NCBI RefSeq assembly: GCF_042434745.1
Contig: NZ_JBHLSS010000018.1
DNA length: 50,366 bases
Direction: 5' to 3' (one strand)
DNA from: Azotobacter paspali
Lineage (GTDB): Bacteria; Pseudomonadota; Gammaproteobacteria; Pseudomonadales; Pseudomonadaceae
Part shown: positions 43,711 through 50,366 of the stretch, piece by piece
Layout of the letters: every line of letters begins with the position of its first letter
How positions within the stretch are numbered: position 1 is the first letter of the stretch
Notes under the pieces: generated by a model
Told to the model about the DNA's origin: nothing
Database searches by the model: none
The model's input: only the letters and a program-made list of their open reading frames with translations
Made by a program: the position numbers and the translations under genes

Positions 43711-44656
43711 TCGCCTGGGTGACGTTGCTGCCTGGAGGCATGCTACGAGTCAACCAGACATTGCCACCGATGATGGAACCCTTGCCGATGGTGATCCGGC
43801 CCAGGATGGTGGCGCCGGCATAGATTACCACGTCGTCTTCGACAATAGGATGACGGGCTTGGCTTTTGAGCAACTGGCCAGATTCGTCGACGGTGAAACG
43901 CTTGGCGCCCAAGGTCACCGCTTGATAGATGCGCACGCGGTTGCCGATCACCGCGGTTTCGCCGATCACCACGCCGCTGCCGTGGTCGATGAAGAAGCTG
44001 TGGCCGATCTGCGCCCCCGGATGGATGTCGATGCCGGTGGCGGAATGAGCGATCTCCGCGACGATCCGCGCCAGCAGCGGCACCCCGGAGCGGTACAGGA
44101 GATGGGCCAGGCGATGGTGGATCACCGCCTGGACGCCCGGATAGCAGATCAGCACCTCGTCCAGGCTACGCGCCGCCGGATCGCCCTGGTAGGCGGCGAT
44201 TACGTCGCTGTCCAGCAGCCGGCGCATTTCCGGCAAGGCGGCGCCGAATTCGCGGACGATCTGCACCGCGCGCGTCTCCAGATCCGGCTCGCGCTGCCCG
44301 CACTGGCGGGCGACATAGTGCAGTTCCAGGCGTACCTGGCCGAGCAGCGCGTTCAGTGCGCTGTCGAGGGTGTGCCCGACATAGAAATCCTCGCTCTCCT
44401 CGCGCAGATCGCTGGGCCCGAGGCGCATCGGAAAGAGCGCGCCGCTCAGCGCGGCGAGAATCTCCGCCACGGTCTGCCGCGAGGGCAATTCGCGGCTGCC
44501 CAACTCGCGCGTCCGGCCGCAGCTCTTGCGCCAATCGGCGCGAGCGGCACGCAATTCATCGACGATCTGCTCCAGTTGCCAGTTCATCGGCCGGGACGCG
44601 GGTACCTCCGGCGTATGCGAAGCGCCGTCGAAGACGGCCTTGGGTTTGTTGGACAT
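43673..44656 (-). CDS. epsC: Serine O-acetyltransferase of the encapsulin operon
   Basis: The 327-residue protein has an alpha-helical N-terminal domain and a left-handed beta-helix of hexapeptide repeats (THPIVEDDVVIYAGATILG, ITIGKGSIIGGNVWL) with the catalytic His region GIDIHPGAQIGHSFFIDHG. It makes O-acetylserine, the carbon precursor of cysteine. Such genes are frequent partners of Family 2A encapsulins. The ATG at 44656 gives the family length; an upstream frame to 44746 overlaps the spacer. It lies 86 bp after the rhodanese gene and its 3' end has been duplicated downstream. The name is by homology; cysE is the alternative. Confidence 0.92.
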   Translation of the reverse strand: MSNKPKAVFDGASHTPEVPASRPMNWQLEQIVDELRAARADWRKSCGRTRELGSRELPSRQTVAEILAALSGALFPMRLGPSDLREESEDFYVGHTLDSALNALLGQVRLELHYVARQCGQREPDLETRAVQIVREFGAALPEMRRLLDSDVIAAYQGDPAARSLDEVLICYPGVQAVIHHRLAHLLYRSGVPLLARIVAEIAHSATGIDIHPGAQIGHSFFIDHGSGVVIGETAVIGNRVRIYQAVTLGAKRFTVDESGQLLKSQARHPIVEDDVVIYAGATILGRITIGKGSIIGGNVWLTRSMPPGSNVTQATLQHQPGNEGQP

Positions 44657-44742
44657 GGGAGAACCTGCCGGCCGCGGAAACGGCCGGTCCTGAACGAGGA
44701 TGGACGGGAAAAGAAGTGCCAGAAAGTCTAGAAGGATACAAC

Positions 44743-45267
44743 TCAATCCTGAACCCAGGGTAGCCCCCAGTGTCGCCAGCCGCCGCTTTCGCCGCGTTGC
44801 TGATGGGCATCGAGATCGCCTTCGAAACCTTCCAGCACGTTAAATACCTGAGAAAAACCGGCAGCCGCGGCGGCGCTCGCGGCCGCCGCGGAACGCTTGC
44901 CGCTGCGGCAGAGCAGCACCAGTACCTTGTCGCGTCCGGCCTTGCCGGCCAGCTCGATGAGAAAGCGCGGGTTCTTGATCAGCGTCGGGCCGTTCTGCCA
45001 GGCCACGTGCAGGGTGTCCGGCACACGCCCAACGAACTTCAGCTCCTCGGCGCTGCGCACATCCACCAGGGTCGCCGCACCGGCCTGCAGCAACGCCCAG
45101 GCCTCCGGCGGATAGAGACTGCCGGCGTAGGCGAGACCGCCGTCGACACCCCGGGCACGCGCCCTGGTGAGCAACTCCGCCGGACTGGCGGCGAGTACCT
45201 CGGATAGATCGACGGGACGCCGGACGTCCTCGACGGTTTCATGGCGGACTGGGGTAGCGGCTGGCAT
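44743..45267 (-). CDS. Rhodanese-domain sulfurtransferase, first gene of the encapsulin operon
   Basis: The 174-residue protein has one rhodanese domain with the active-site Cys120 in the loop CRSGKRS and the typical ATLVDVRSAEELKFVG start. About 45 residues precede the domain. In the family the cysteine carries a persulfide and passes sulfur between donors and acceptors. Rhodanese genes are common in Family 2A encapsulin operons, where a role in moving sulfur into or out of the compartment is proposed. The ATG at 45267 has a strong GGAGGAG. An AT-rich promoter region lies upstream. Confidence 0.92.
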   Translation of the reverse strand: MPAATPVRHETVEDVRRPVDLSEVLAASPAELLTRARARGVDGGLAYAGSLYPPEAWALLQAGAATLVDVRSAEELKFVGRVPDTLHVAWQNGPTLIKNPRFLIELAGKAGRDKVLVLLCRSGKRSAAAASAAAAAGFSQVFNVLEGFEGDLDAHQQRGESGGWRHWGLPWVQD

Positions 45268-45348
45268 TCTGTGACTCCTCCGGTTGACTGGTCGAGGCCC
45301 GGCAGCCCATCCGCCGCACCACGTTGCTGGCCACTCTATATTGCTTAC

Positions 45349-45395
45349 TTATTCCAAAAAAATAACTTGTTATTTTATTTATAAAACTTTTAAGA
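45349..45395 (-). promoter_or_regulatory. AT-rich promoter region of the encapsulin operon
   Basis: TTATTCCAAAAAAATAACTT followed by TTTTATTTATAAAAC starts 82 bp upstream of the rhodanese ATG. It shares TTATTC, AATA and TATAAA spacing features with the 13093 block if a gap of about 5 bp is allowed. That similarity is weak but would fit common control by a sulfur regulator such as CysB. The region 45268-45499 holds no gene. Confidence 0.45.
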
Positions 45396-45499
45396 ATATA
45401 AAACTCCGGTTGATCATGTCACCAGGCGGTAGGCAGCCATGCGCGCGCGAGCGCCCGGAGCACTCCGAGCGTCGATTTTTCTCTGGAATCAGACACTGC

Positions 45500-46294
45500 T
45501 CATTTCCCGACGGATTTCAGCAATCTGCGCAGAAAGCCGCGTGGCCGCTCCTTGGTCCGTGCCGGCGGTGCGGCGAGTCCCAGCGCGATGCAGGAAATGT
45601 TGTCGCTGCCGCCCATGCGCTCAGCGGCTCCGACCAGAGCGCCGACCAGCGTGTCGAGGTTGAGAGTGTGGGCGCACAGATGCTGAATCCGTGCATCGCT
45701 CAGTTCGCGGGTCAGACCGTCGCTGCACAACAGCAACCGTTCGCTCCGGTCGAGGCGTCCCCGCACCAGTTCCACCGCGAGCATGTCGTGGTTCAGGCCG
45801 AGGCAGCGGGTCACCAGGTTGCGCAAGGGATGGCGGCTGGCCTCCTCCGGGGTCAGTCGGCCGGCGTCAACCATCGTCTGCACCCAAGTATGGTCGCGGG
45901 TCAGTTGGCGGATGGAGTTGCCGCCGATCCGGTAGGCGCGGCTGTCGCCGGCCCAGGCGAGCTGGAAATCCGCGCCGGCGAAGCGCACCGCGACCAGGCT
46001 GGCGCCCATGCCATATCCGCCCAGCCCGGTTTCGGCAGCGGCGAGAACGGCGGCATCGGCGCCCTGGACGGCGCTGCACAGGTCCTGGCCACAGGCGACC
46101 AGCCGGCGCAGGGTTTCCAGCGCTAGGGCGCTGGCCAGCTCGCCGCGACCGTAGCCACCCATGCCATCGGCGACTGCCCACAGACACAATTGCGGACAGC
46201 ACAGCAAAGCGTCCTCGTTGCACGTGCGCACCTGACCGGTGGCCGTGAGCGCCGCATATCCTAGGGCGGAATCGAAAGATCTGGAGGTCGACAT
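45500..46294 (-). CDS. PP2C-type serine/threonine protein phosphatase
   Basis: The 264-residue protein has the PP2C metal and phosphate motifs in order: TCNEDALL, AVADGMGGYGRGE, AWAGDSRAYRI, LLLCSDGLTREL and GGSDNISCIAL. It resembles the Stp1/PppA group that reverses Hanks-type kinase phosphorylation. No kinase gene or type VI secretion gene is in view, so its partner is unknown. The ATG at 46294 has only a weak ribosome site. It is oriented like the encapsulin operon but separated by 232 bp with its own AT-rich DNA, so it is probably separate. Confidence 0.92.
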   Translation of the reverse strand: MSTSRSFDSALGYAALTATGQVRTCNEDALLCCPQLCLWAVADGMGGYGRGELASALALETLRRLVACGQDLCSAVQGADAAVLAAAETGLGGYGMGASLVAVRFAGADFQLAWAGDSRAYRIGGNSIRQLTRDHTWVQTMVDAGRLTPEEASRHPLRNLVTRCLGLNHDMLAVELVRGRLDRSERLLLCSDGLTRELSDARIQHLCAHTLNLDTLVGALVGAAERMGGSDNISCIALGLAAPPARTKERPRGFLRRLLKSVGK

Positions 46295-46431
46295 GGCGTT
46301 GAATTATCTCGATGGCGGTGCTGCGGCTGGAGCGGATGGCCGGTAGCATACCCCGCCGACGGCGCGCGGAAAGCTGCTCGCTGGGGATGACGTCGGGAAG
46401 GTGAAAGAGCGCACGGTTCGGCGGCCCCCGC

Positions 46432-46545
46432 TCACTCGAGCCGCAATCGTTCGCCGGCCTCCGGCACACGGGACATGCCGTACTTCCTGAGTCACAGGTA
46501 CAGAGTGCTCTTGGCGATGCCCAGCGCCTTGGCGGCTTAGGTCAG
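46432..46545 (-). pseudogene. C-terminal remnant of a sigma-54 activator (AcxR/AcoR-like)
   Basis: The frame reads AAKALGIAKSTLYL, a stop at 46492-46494, then LRKYGMSRVPEAGERLRLE and the terminal stop. This is the Fis-type DNA-binding end of an acetone- or acetoin-type sigma-54 activator. It has an internal nonsense codon and no upstream domains. It is joined almost directly to the acetone carboxylase fragment, so a large deletion removed what lay between. Confidence 0.75.
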
Positions 46546-46549
46546 TGTC

Positions 46550-47213
46550 CTCGAAAGCGTCGGTGATCTTCTGCCAGTGGGCGGCGGCTGCCTTGGCGAT
46601 CGGCAAGGTGATCTCCAGCTCGTTGAGCTGGCCCATGTACTGCATCCGGTAGCCGGGCAGCAGGGTGACGTCCCCGGCCTTGAAGCCGTTGTTGACGAAT
46701 TTTGCGATGACCTTGGCGGCCAGTTCGTCCCAGGCCGCCTGGATCACCGCGCAGGCTTCGGTGCGCTGGGTATCGTCGCCATCCTGCGCCAAGGCGATGT
46801 CGACGCTCTTGTCGTAGCGGTACTCGAAGTCGGCGCAGGCGCAGCCGAAGGCCGAGAAACCCGTCCCCCAGGCCGGCACCACCACGTCCTTGAAGCCCAA
46901 GCCCTCGGTGTAGCCGTAGGTGTGCACCTGATGGTCAGGCGACGTCCAGCCCCTTGCGCTGCACCACCCGGTTGAGCATGGCGATGCCGGAATAGACGCA
47001 GGTCAGCAGCTCTGGGTAGACGTCGTCGACGCCGAGCTGCCAAGCGGACAGCACTTCGAGGGAAGAATTGTAGATGGCCAGGGATTCGTCGGCCGGGTTG
47101 CTCTGCGCCTTGCCAACCACGAAATTGCCGTCCTCGCGGACGAAGAAAATATTGGTCATCGTGCCACCGGCATCGCTGCCCATCACCCGGACCTTCGAGC
47201 GTTGCATGTCCAT
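46550..47213 (-). pseudogene. acxA: Internally deleted acetone carboxylase beta subunit (hydantoinase A family)
   Basis: The first piece (46935-47213) has an intact ATG with GGAGAA upstream and reads KVRVMGSDAGGTMTNIFFV, YPELLTCVYSGIAMLNRVVQ and stops after KGLDVA. The second piece (about 46550-46930, another frame) reads HTYGYTEGLGFKDVVVPAWG and FEYRYDKSVDIALAQDGDD, a later part of the same protein. About 220 of the usual 700 or so residues remain. The deletion also changes frame. Acetone carboxylase turns acetone and bicarbonate into acetoacetate; the locus here is dead. Confidence 0.82.
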
Positions 47214-47647
47214 AGGGTTCTCCGTTGTTGTTCGAATTGTCGCGGTACAACCTATCGAGACCGCACATCCGCCTGCCGAAAAGCTTGCGAGCGCGGCTCG
47301 CCAGGCAACGGAGCAAGACCCGGGCCATATTCGAACAGACCAGGCAATCTATTGATTTAGAAGGAATCATTTCTAATGCACAGACTTCCAAGACGCAGGC
47401 GAACGTCCGGCAGCCGGATGCCGTCGCCTGTGGACGTATGAATTTCGGACGGGGCATTCGTCGGCCAGGGCGAGACGCCACACCCTTGCTCGGATAGAGC
47501 CTGAGTGGACACTCGGTCAAGGAAGGGGGAATTCTTTCCAGGCGAAGGAGACTCCGGTTCGTCGACCGGAGCCTCCTTGATCCGTCATCCGCCGATACCG
47601 GCAGCGATTGGATCGGTTCGACAGGCCGTTATGGCCTTTTACTTTTT
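47214..47647. other. Intergenic region with a strong hairpin at 47545-47578
   Basis: No gene is supported. AAGGAGACTCCGGT and ACCGGAGCCTCCTT pair with one mismatch around a 6-base loop. The hairpin lies about 70 bp after the stop of the Gln/Gly-rich gene on the minus strand and lacks a T-run, so it may be a terminator or an mRNA stabiliser. Confidence 0.5.
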
Positions 47648-48127
47648 CTATTTGGACGGATTGCGTCCTTGTTCATGCTGGCCTTCTTGGCGCGACTGGT
47701 CCTGGCTGCCGCCTTGGGACCTGCGCCGCTCTTCCTCGCTCAGGTTGCCGCGTTGGCCCTGGCCGGGCTGGTCTTGTTGACCACCTTGCTGGCTGCCCTG
47801 CTGGCTACCGTGCTGTCCCTGCTGACTGCCCTGCTGCCCCTGCTGGCCGCTCTGATGGCCTTGCTGGCCGCCCTGCTGCCCCTGCTGGCCGCCTTGATGG
47901 CCTTGCTGGGTACCACTGCCTTGCTGCCCGCCCTGTCCTTGCTGGCCACTGCCCTGTGCACCCTGGTTCTGCTTCCACTGCTCGCCTGCACGCGGATTCT
48001 GGTTCTGATCCTGGGTGCCGCCCGCATGCTGACCGGTTTGTCCTGCGTTCTGGCCCTGCTGTCCCACATTGCTGCCTTGGCCTTGGCTGCCTTGGCCTTG
48101 CTGACCTTGTTGCTTTTCAGTAGCCAT
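47648..48127 (-). CDS. Gln/Gly-rich low-complexity hydrophilin-like protein
   Basis: The 159-residue protein is almost entirely Gln, Gly, Ser and Asn with repeats of GQQGQQG and GGQQG (residues 60-125). It ends in a charged segment (NLSEEERRRSQGG and onward). It has no signal peptide, membrane segment or known domain. The ATG at 48127 has AAGGAG eight bases upstream. High glycine and hydrophilicity meet the hydrophilin description; such proteins protect against desiccation or osmotic stress, and LEA-type proteins contribute to Azotobacter cyst resistance. Its role here is inferred from composition only. The opposite strand is also open and looks hydrophobic, an antisense effect of CAG/GGC-rich codons. 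Confidence 0.75.
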   Translation of the reverse strand: MATEKQQGQQGQGSQGQGSNVGQQGQNAGQTGQHAGGTQDQNQNPRAGEQWKQNQGAQGSGQQGQGGQQGSGTQQGHQGGQQGQQGGQQGHQSGQQGQQGSQQGQHGSQQGSQQGGQQDQPGQGQRGNLSEEERRRSQGGSQDQSRQEGQHEQGRNPSK

Positions 48128-49648
48128 TATGCACTCCTTACAGAGTAAGTAGTTCAAGTGTTCGGACGCTCGTTGGCTCATGCATGGGCTTGGTCGATTG
48201 GTTCCGCTTTTTTGCTCAAGCAGTATCATCTTCCTAACTTGGCTGCCCTTTCATTGCCTTAGCGCCCTCGTATTCGATTTCCCGTATGGAAATCGTGGTT
48301 GCGAACCGTCCACATGGCTCCGTCGTTCTTGCGGCTCGCCGCATGGACGTTCATTGCGCAGTTGCCTTGCTGCAACTCTCCCGAATAATAATTGCCGAAG
48401 TCTTTCGCTTCCGGTGAAACCTCGGCATGCCGCTCGAATCCAGTATAGGCATCTTTTCGGCGAATCCAATTTCCGGCGAAAAATAATGTCATCTCCCTGA
48501 CAACCGCCTTATCCCCTGGCTTGCTCACTCCAAACCGAAACATTTTCAATGAATCAACGATGGGTCGAAGCAGCCGATATGATCGAGAAAACCCGGCTAC
48601 CCACATTATTATGTTTCTGTTCCATGCCTCGTGTTTGTCATTAATATTGAAAATAGGGCGATCATCAAAGTTTCCCCATTACCGACGAACGGCTAGGAAG
48701 ATATCATCGAGAGCATATCGCGGAGCCTTTATAGCAGTATCGGTAATGTAGAACGTTCGCCGCCGACCGCGGCGAAGCGACAATGCCCATGCCACGACGG
48801 ACAGCCCCGGCCCCTATCGGCGAGAAGCTGAAAACCCCGGCAGCGCACGGCAGAAACACAGCCACGGGCCGGACTCCTGGGCTCACGGAACGGCTTCGCT
48901 CGGAAGTGCGCCTGGAAGCATCGATCGCCGCCCTGGTCGGGCGGTATGGATAACGAGAACGGAGACCAACCATGGGCGGTCGATAGAGCCTTCCTGGCAA
49001 TCATCTAGCCGCGTAATTTCACGCGGCATTGTTTCCGGGACCTCGAAGAACATTATCGATAGGAGACGATCAGATCCAGCCAATCGACCGTCACGGGACT
49101 ATGGATATGCCTGCACATGTGAAATTTTCGTCAGCCAGTATTTATAATGGTCCGCATGGACACGAGTATCGGCATTTTCTTCCAGCCGAAAAATGCACGG
49201 ACGCCCAAAAGCCAATACAATGTAACCTGAGCACGATATTATCCTCCATAAAAAAGGGAAATCGACGAGCCGGACAGACCACTGCCATCTTCACATATAC
49301 CCCCTCCATTGATCGTGCGGCAGTCGCCATATTCGATAACCATACAACCCCGACCCAAGTCGGCCCCGGATATAACCATAAAACGACGAAACGAAGCGCT
49401 CCGCCAAAATACGGAATTACCGGAAGCCATGCAGATGATTTGGCGCACGCTATATTTTCCCCTGAACTATCGAATGGAATAACGAAAGACAATCCATTCA
49501 TCGGCCAGGCAATCATGACCGCCGGGCTCGCACCAGTGCGCGAGCATGGCGGAACCACGTGACGAGAAGCGATACCCTGAGCATCCGGATCACCGGGGTT
49601 CTGCCCATCCTGCCGCCCTGCAGCCGTCGCCGACCGTCTCCGTGCCCG
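48128..49648. other. About 1.5 kb without a supported gene
   Basis: Base composition is more A/T-rich than the flanks. Open frames up to 177 codons exist on both strands, but none has a recognised family, convincing ribosome site or codon pattern. A hairpin GCCGCGT-AATTTC-ACGCGGC is at 49008-49027. The stretch lies between a decayed acx locus and an IS-broken gene and may itself be degraded foreign DNA. Confidence 0.5.
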
Positions 49649-50275
49649 ATGGCCCTGGGCGCGCTCCTGGCAGTGGGCATGGCGTCTGTAACTCTCGTCC
49701 AGACCGGGCGTTCCGCTATACGACAACCTCGGCGATCATCACTACGCAATCACGACCGCCTCGCCACTGGCACAGCGCTATTTCGACTAGGGCTTGCGGC
49801 TCTAATTACAGATGCTGGTGCGCTTCGATCGCTGGGACGAACCTCTGCAAACCGAGGCCCCGCCGCCGGATCCTCCCCGTACCCGCGCCCTCTGGCACCA
49901 CATACAGGGCTGGGCGCTGGCGGCGCGCGGCGACGCACCAGGAGCCGAGGCGGAGCTGGCGCGACTGCGCGCCACGGCCGGGAATCCGCAGACGGACGCG
50001 CTGCGTCTGGAGTTCAACACCTCGGGCGCCATAGTGAAAATCGCCTCGCAAGTATTGGCCGGTCATATCGCCGCCGTGAAGGCGGACGTCCCGGACGCGA
50101 TCGGCCACCTGCGCGAAGCGGCTCGTCTGGAGGACGGCTTGGTCTACGGCGAGCCGCAGGAATGGACGGTGCCGGTACGCCAGGACCTCGGCCGGGTGCC
50201 GCTCGAGGCGGGACGGAACGAGAGAGCCGAGCAGGCCTTTCGCAAAGACCTGCGACGTTTCCCGGAAAATGCTCT
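49649..50275 (+). pseudogene. Decayed exported TPR-repeat protein gene
   Basis: A signal-peptide-like start (MALGALLAVGMASVTL) is followed, after a frame change, by LYDNLGDHHYAITTASPLAQ and RYFD, then two stop codons (a TAG after RYFD and a TAA at 49803). From the ATG at 49812 the frame is open with LVRFDRWDEPLQ, LWHHIQGWALAARGDAPGAE, PDAIGHLREAARLEDGL and AEQAFRKDLRRFPEN. This is the C-terminal half of a family with TPR repeats; the middle is missing. Similarity stops at about 50275, where the IS630-type sequence begins. At least one frameshift, two nonsense codons, a deletion and an insertion have destroyed it. Confidence 0.75.
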
Positions 50276-50366
50276 AGAGCATTTTTACCTTATTCTGATT
50301 CATATCCGGCTGCCTCGAAGTAGTGCCTGCAGTCCTGCGCCGAGAACTGCGCAATCGCCTCGCCAA
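50276..50366 (-). mobile_element. End of an IS630-type insertion sequence, interrupting the TPR gene
   Basis: The element's end lies near the palindrome ATGCTCTAGAGCAT at 50269-50282 (CTAG at its centre). Some IS630-type elements insert at CTAG/TA sites. The rest is outside the window, so the other terminal repeat cannot be checked. Confidence 0.6.
50290..50366 (-). CDS. IS630-family transposase, C-terminal 24 codons (rest outside window)
   Basis: The minus-strand frame from the window edge reads GEAIAQFSAQDC, then HYFEAAGYESE and a TAA. This matches the usual C-terminus of IS630-type transposases (a DDE endonuclease), where an aromatic residue and AGY close the protein. Only the end is visible, so activity and full family placement are open. 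Confidence 0.65.
   Translation of the reverse strand, partial: GEAIAQFSAQDCRHYFEAAGYESE

Noticed and set aside
47669..48148. Leu/Ala-rich frame that looks like a multi-pass membrane protein
   Set aside because: It is the exact antisense of CAG/GGC-type codons of the Gln/Gly protein, which has the better ribosome site.
48259..48606. 115-codon minus-strand frame
   Set aside because: No recognised family; the internal ATG has its only GGGAG directly against it, too close to serve as a ribosome site.
49029..49562. 177-codon frame in the gene-poor region
   Set aside because: Begins with TTG, has no clear ribosome site or family and sits among degraded DNA; kept out of the gene list.

Overview
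The window is GC-rich, densely coding DNA with Pseudomonas-type gene families and REP-like repeats. It most resembles an Azotobacter-like member of the Pseudomonadaceae. The main pointers are a catecholate siderophore locus whose inferred chemistry (dihydroxybenzoate, lysine, and a VibH-like free-standing condensation enzyme) matches the azotochelin/protochelin family, and remnants of an acetone carboxylase locus. This taxonomic call is inference from gene content, not a database result.

Layout. (1) 1-1425: the 3' end of exbD, then a RES/Xre-type toxin-antitoxin pair followed by a 35-bp decayed copy of the exbD 3' end. (2) 1424-13150: a leftward organosulfur scavenging region with a LysR regulator, a flavin-dependent monooxygenase, a sulfonate-type ABC transporter (binding protein, ATPase, permease), a TonB-dependent receptor, a class II aldolase, a D-2-hydroxyacid dehydrogenase and an acyl-CoA-dehydrogenase-like gene cut by one in-frame amber codon. 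A 57-bp AT-rich block is shared by two of its promoter regions. (3) 13384-17425: a FecI-type sigma factor, a FecR anti-sigma factor and a siderophore receptor whose plug and barrel have clearly different base usage from its signalling domain. (4) 17426-18435: tandem hairpin repeats and a truncated TctC/Bug gene. (5) 18468-30962: siderophore export and synthesis, divergent from a Fur-box region: MFS exporter, isochorismate synthase, DHB-AMP ligase, isochorismatase-ArCP, a C-A-T-TE NRPS with a lysine-like code, DHB dehydrogenase, periplasmic esterase and a VibH-like condensation protein. (6) 31078-35776: a urate catabolism set (uraH, puuE, uraD, alc, allA, puuD). (7) 35777-40654: an acyl-CoA hydrolase of the valine pathway, a glycine-zipper protein and a copper ATPase with a MerR-type promoter.

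(8) 40677-45395 holds the most striking system: a leftward operon of rhodanese, serine O-acetyltransferase, a Family 2A encapsulin shell and a cysteine desulfurase with a roughly 220-residue disordered N-terminal cargo extension, closed by a clear terminator. Together these genes describe a protein nanocompartment that should load cysteine desulfurase and take part in sulfur storage. AT-rich promoter similarity to the organosulfur genes suggests, but does not prove, shared sulfur control.

(9) 45500-50366: a PP2C phosphatase, acetone carboxylase and regulator remnants, a Gln/Gly-rich hydrophilin-like protein, about 1.5 kb with no gene I can support, a decayed TPR-protein gene, and at the window edge the 3' end of an IS630-type transposase that interrupts it. 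The right flank is therefore a zone of gene decay, in contrast to the intact metabolic operons to its left.
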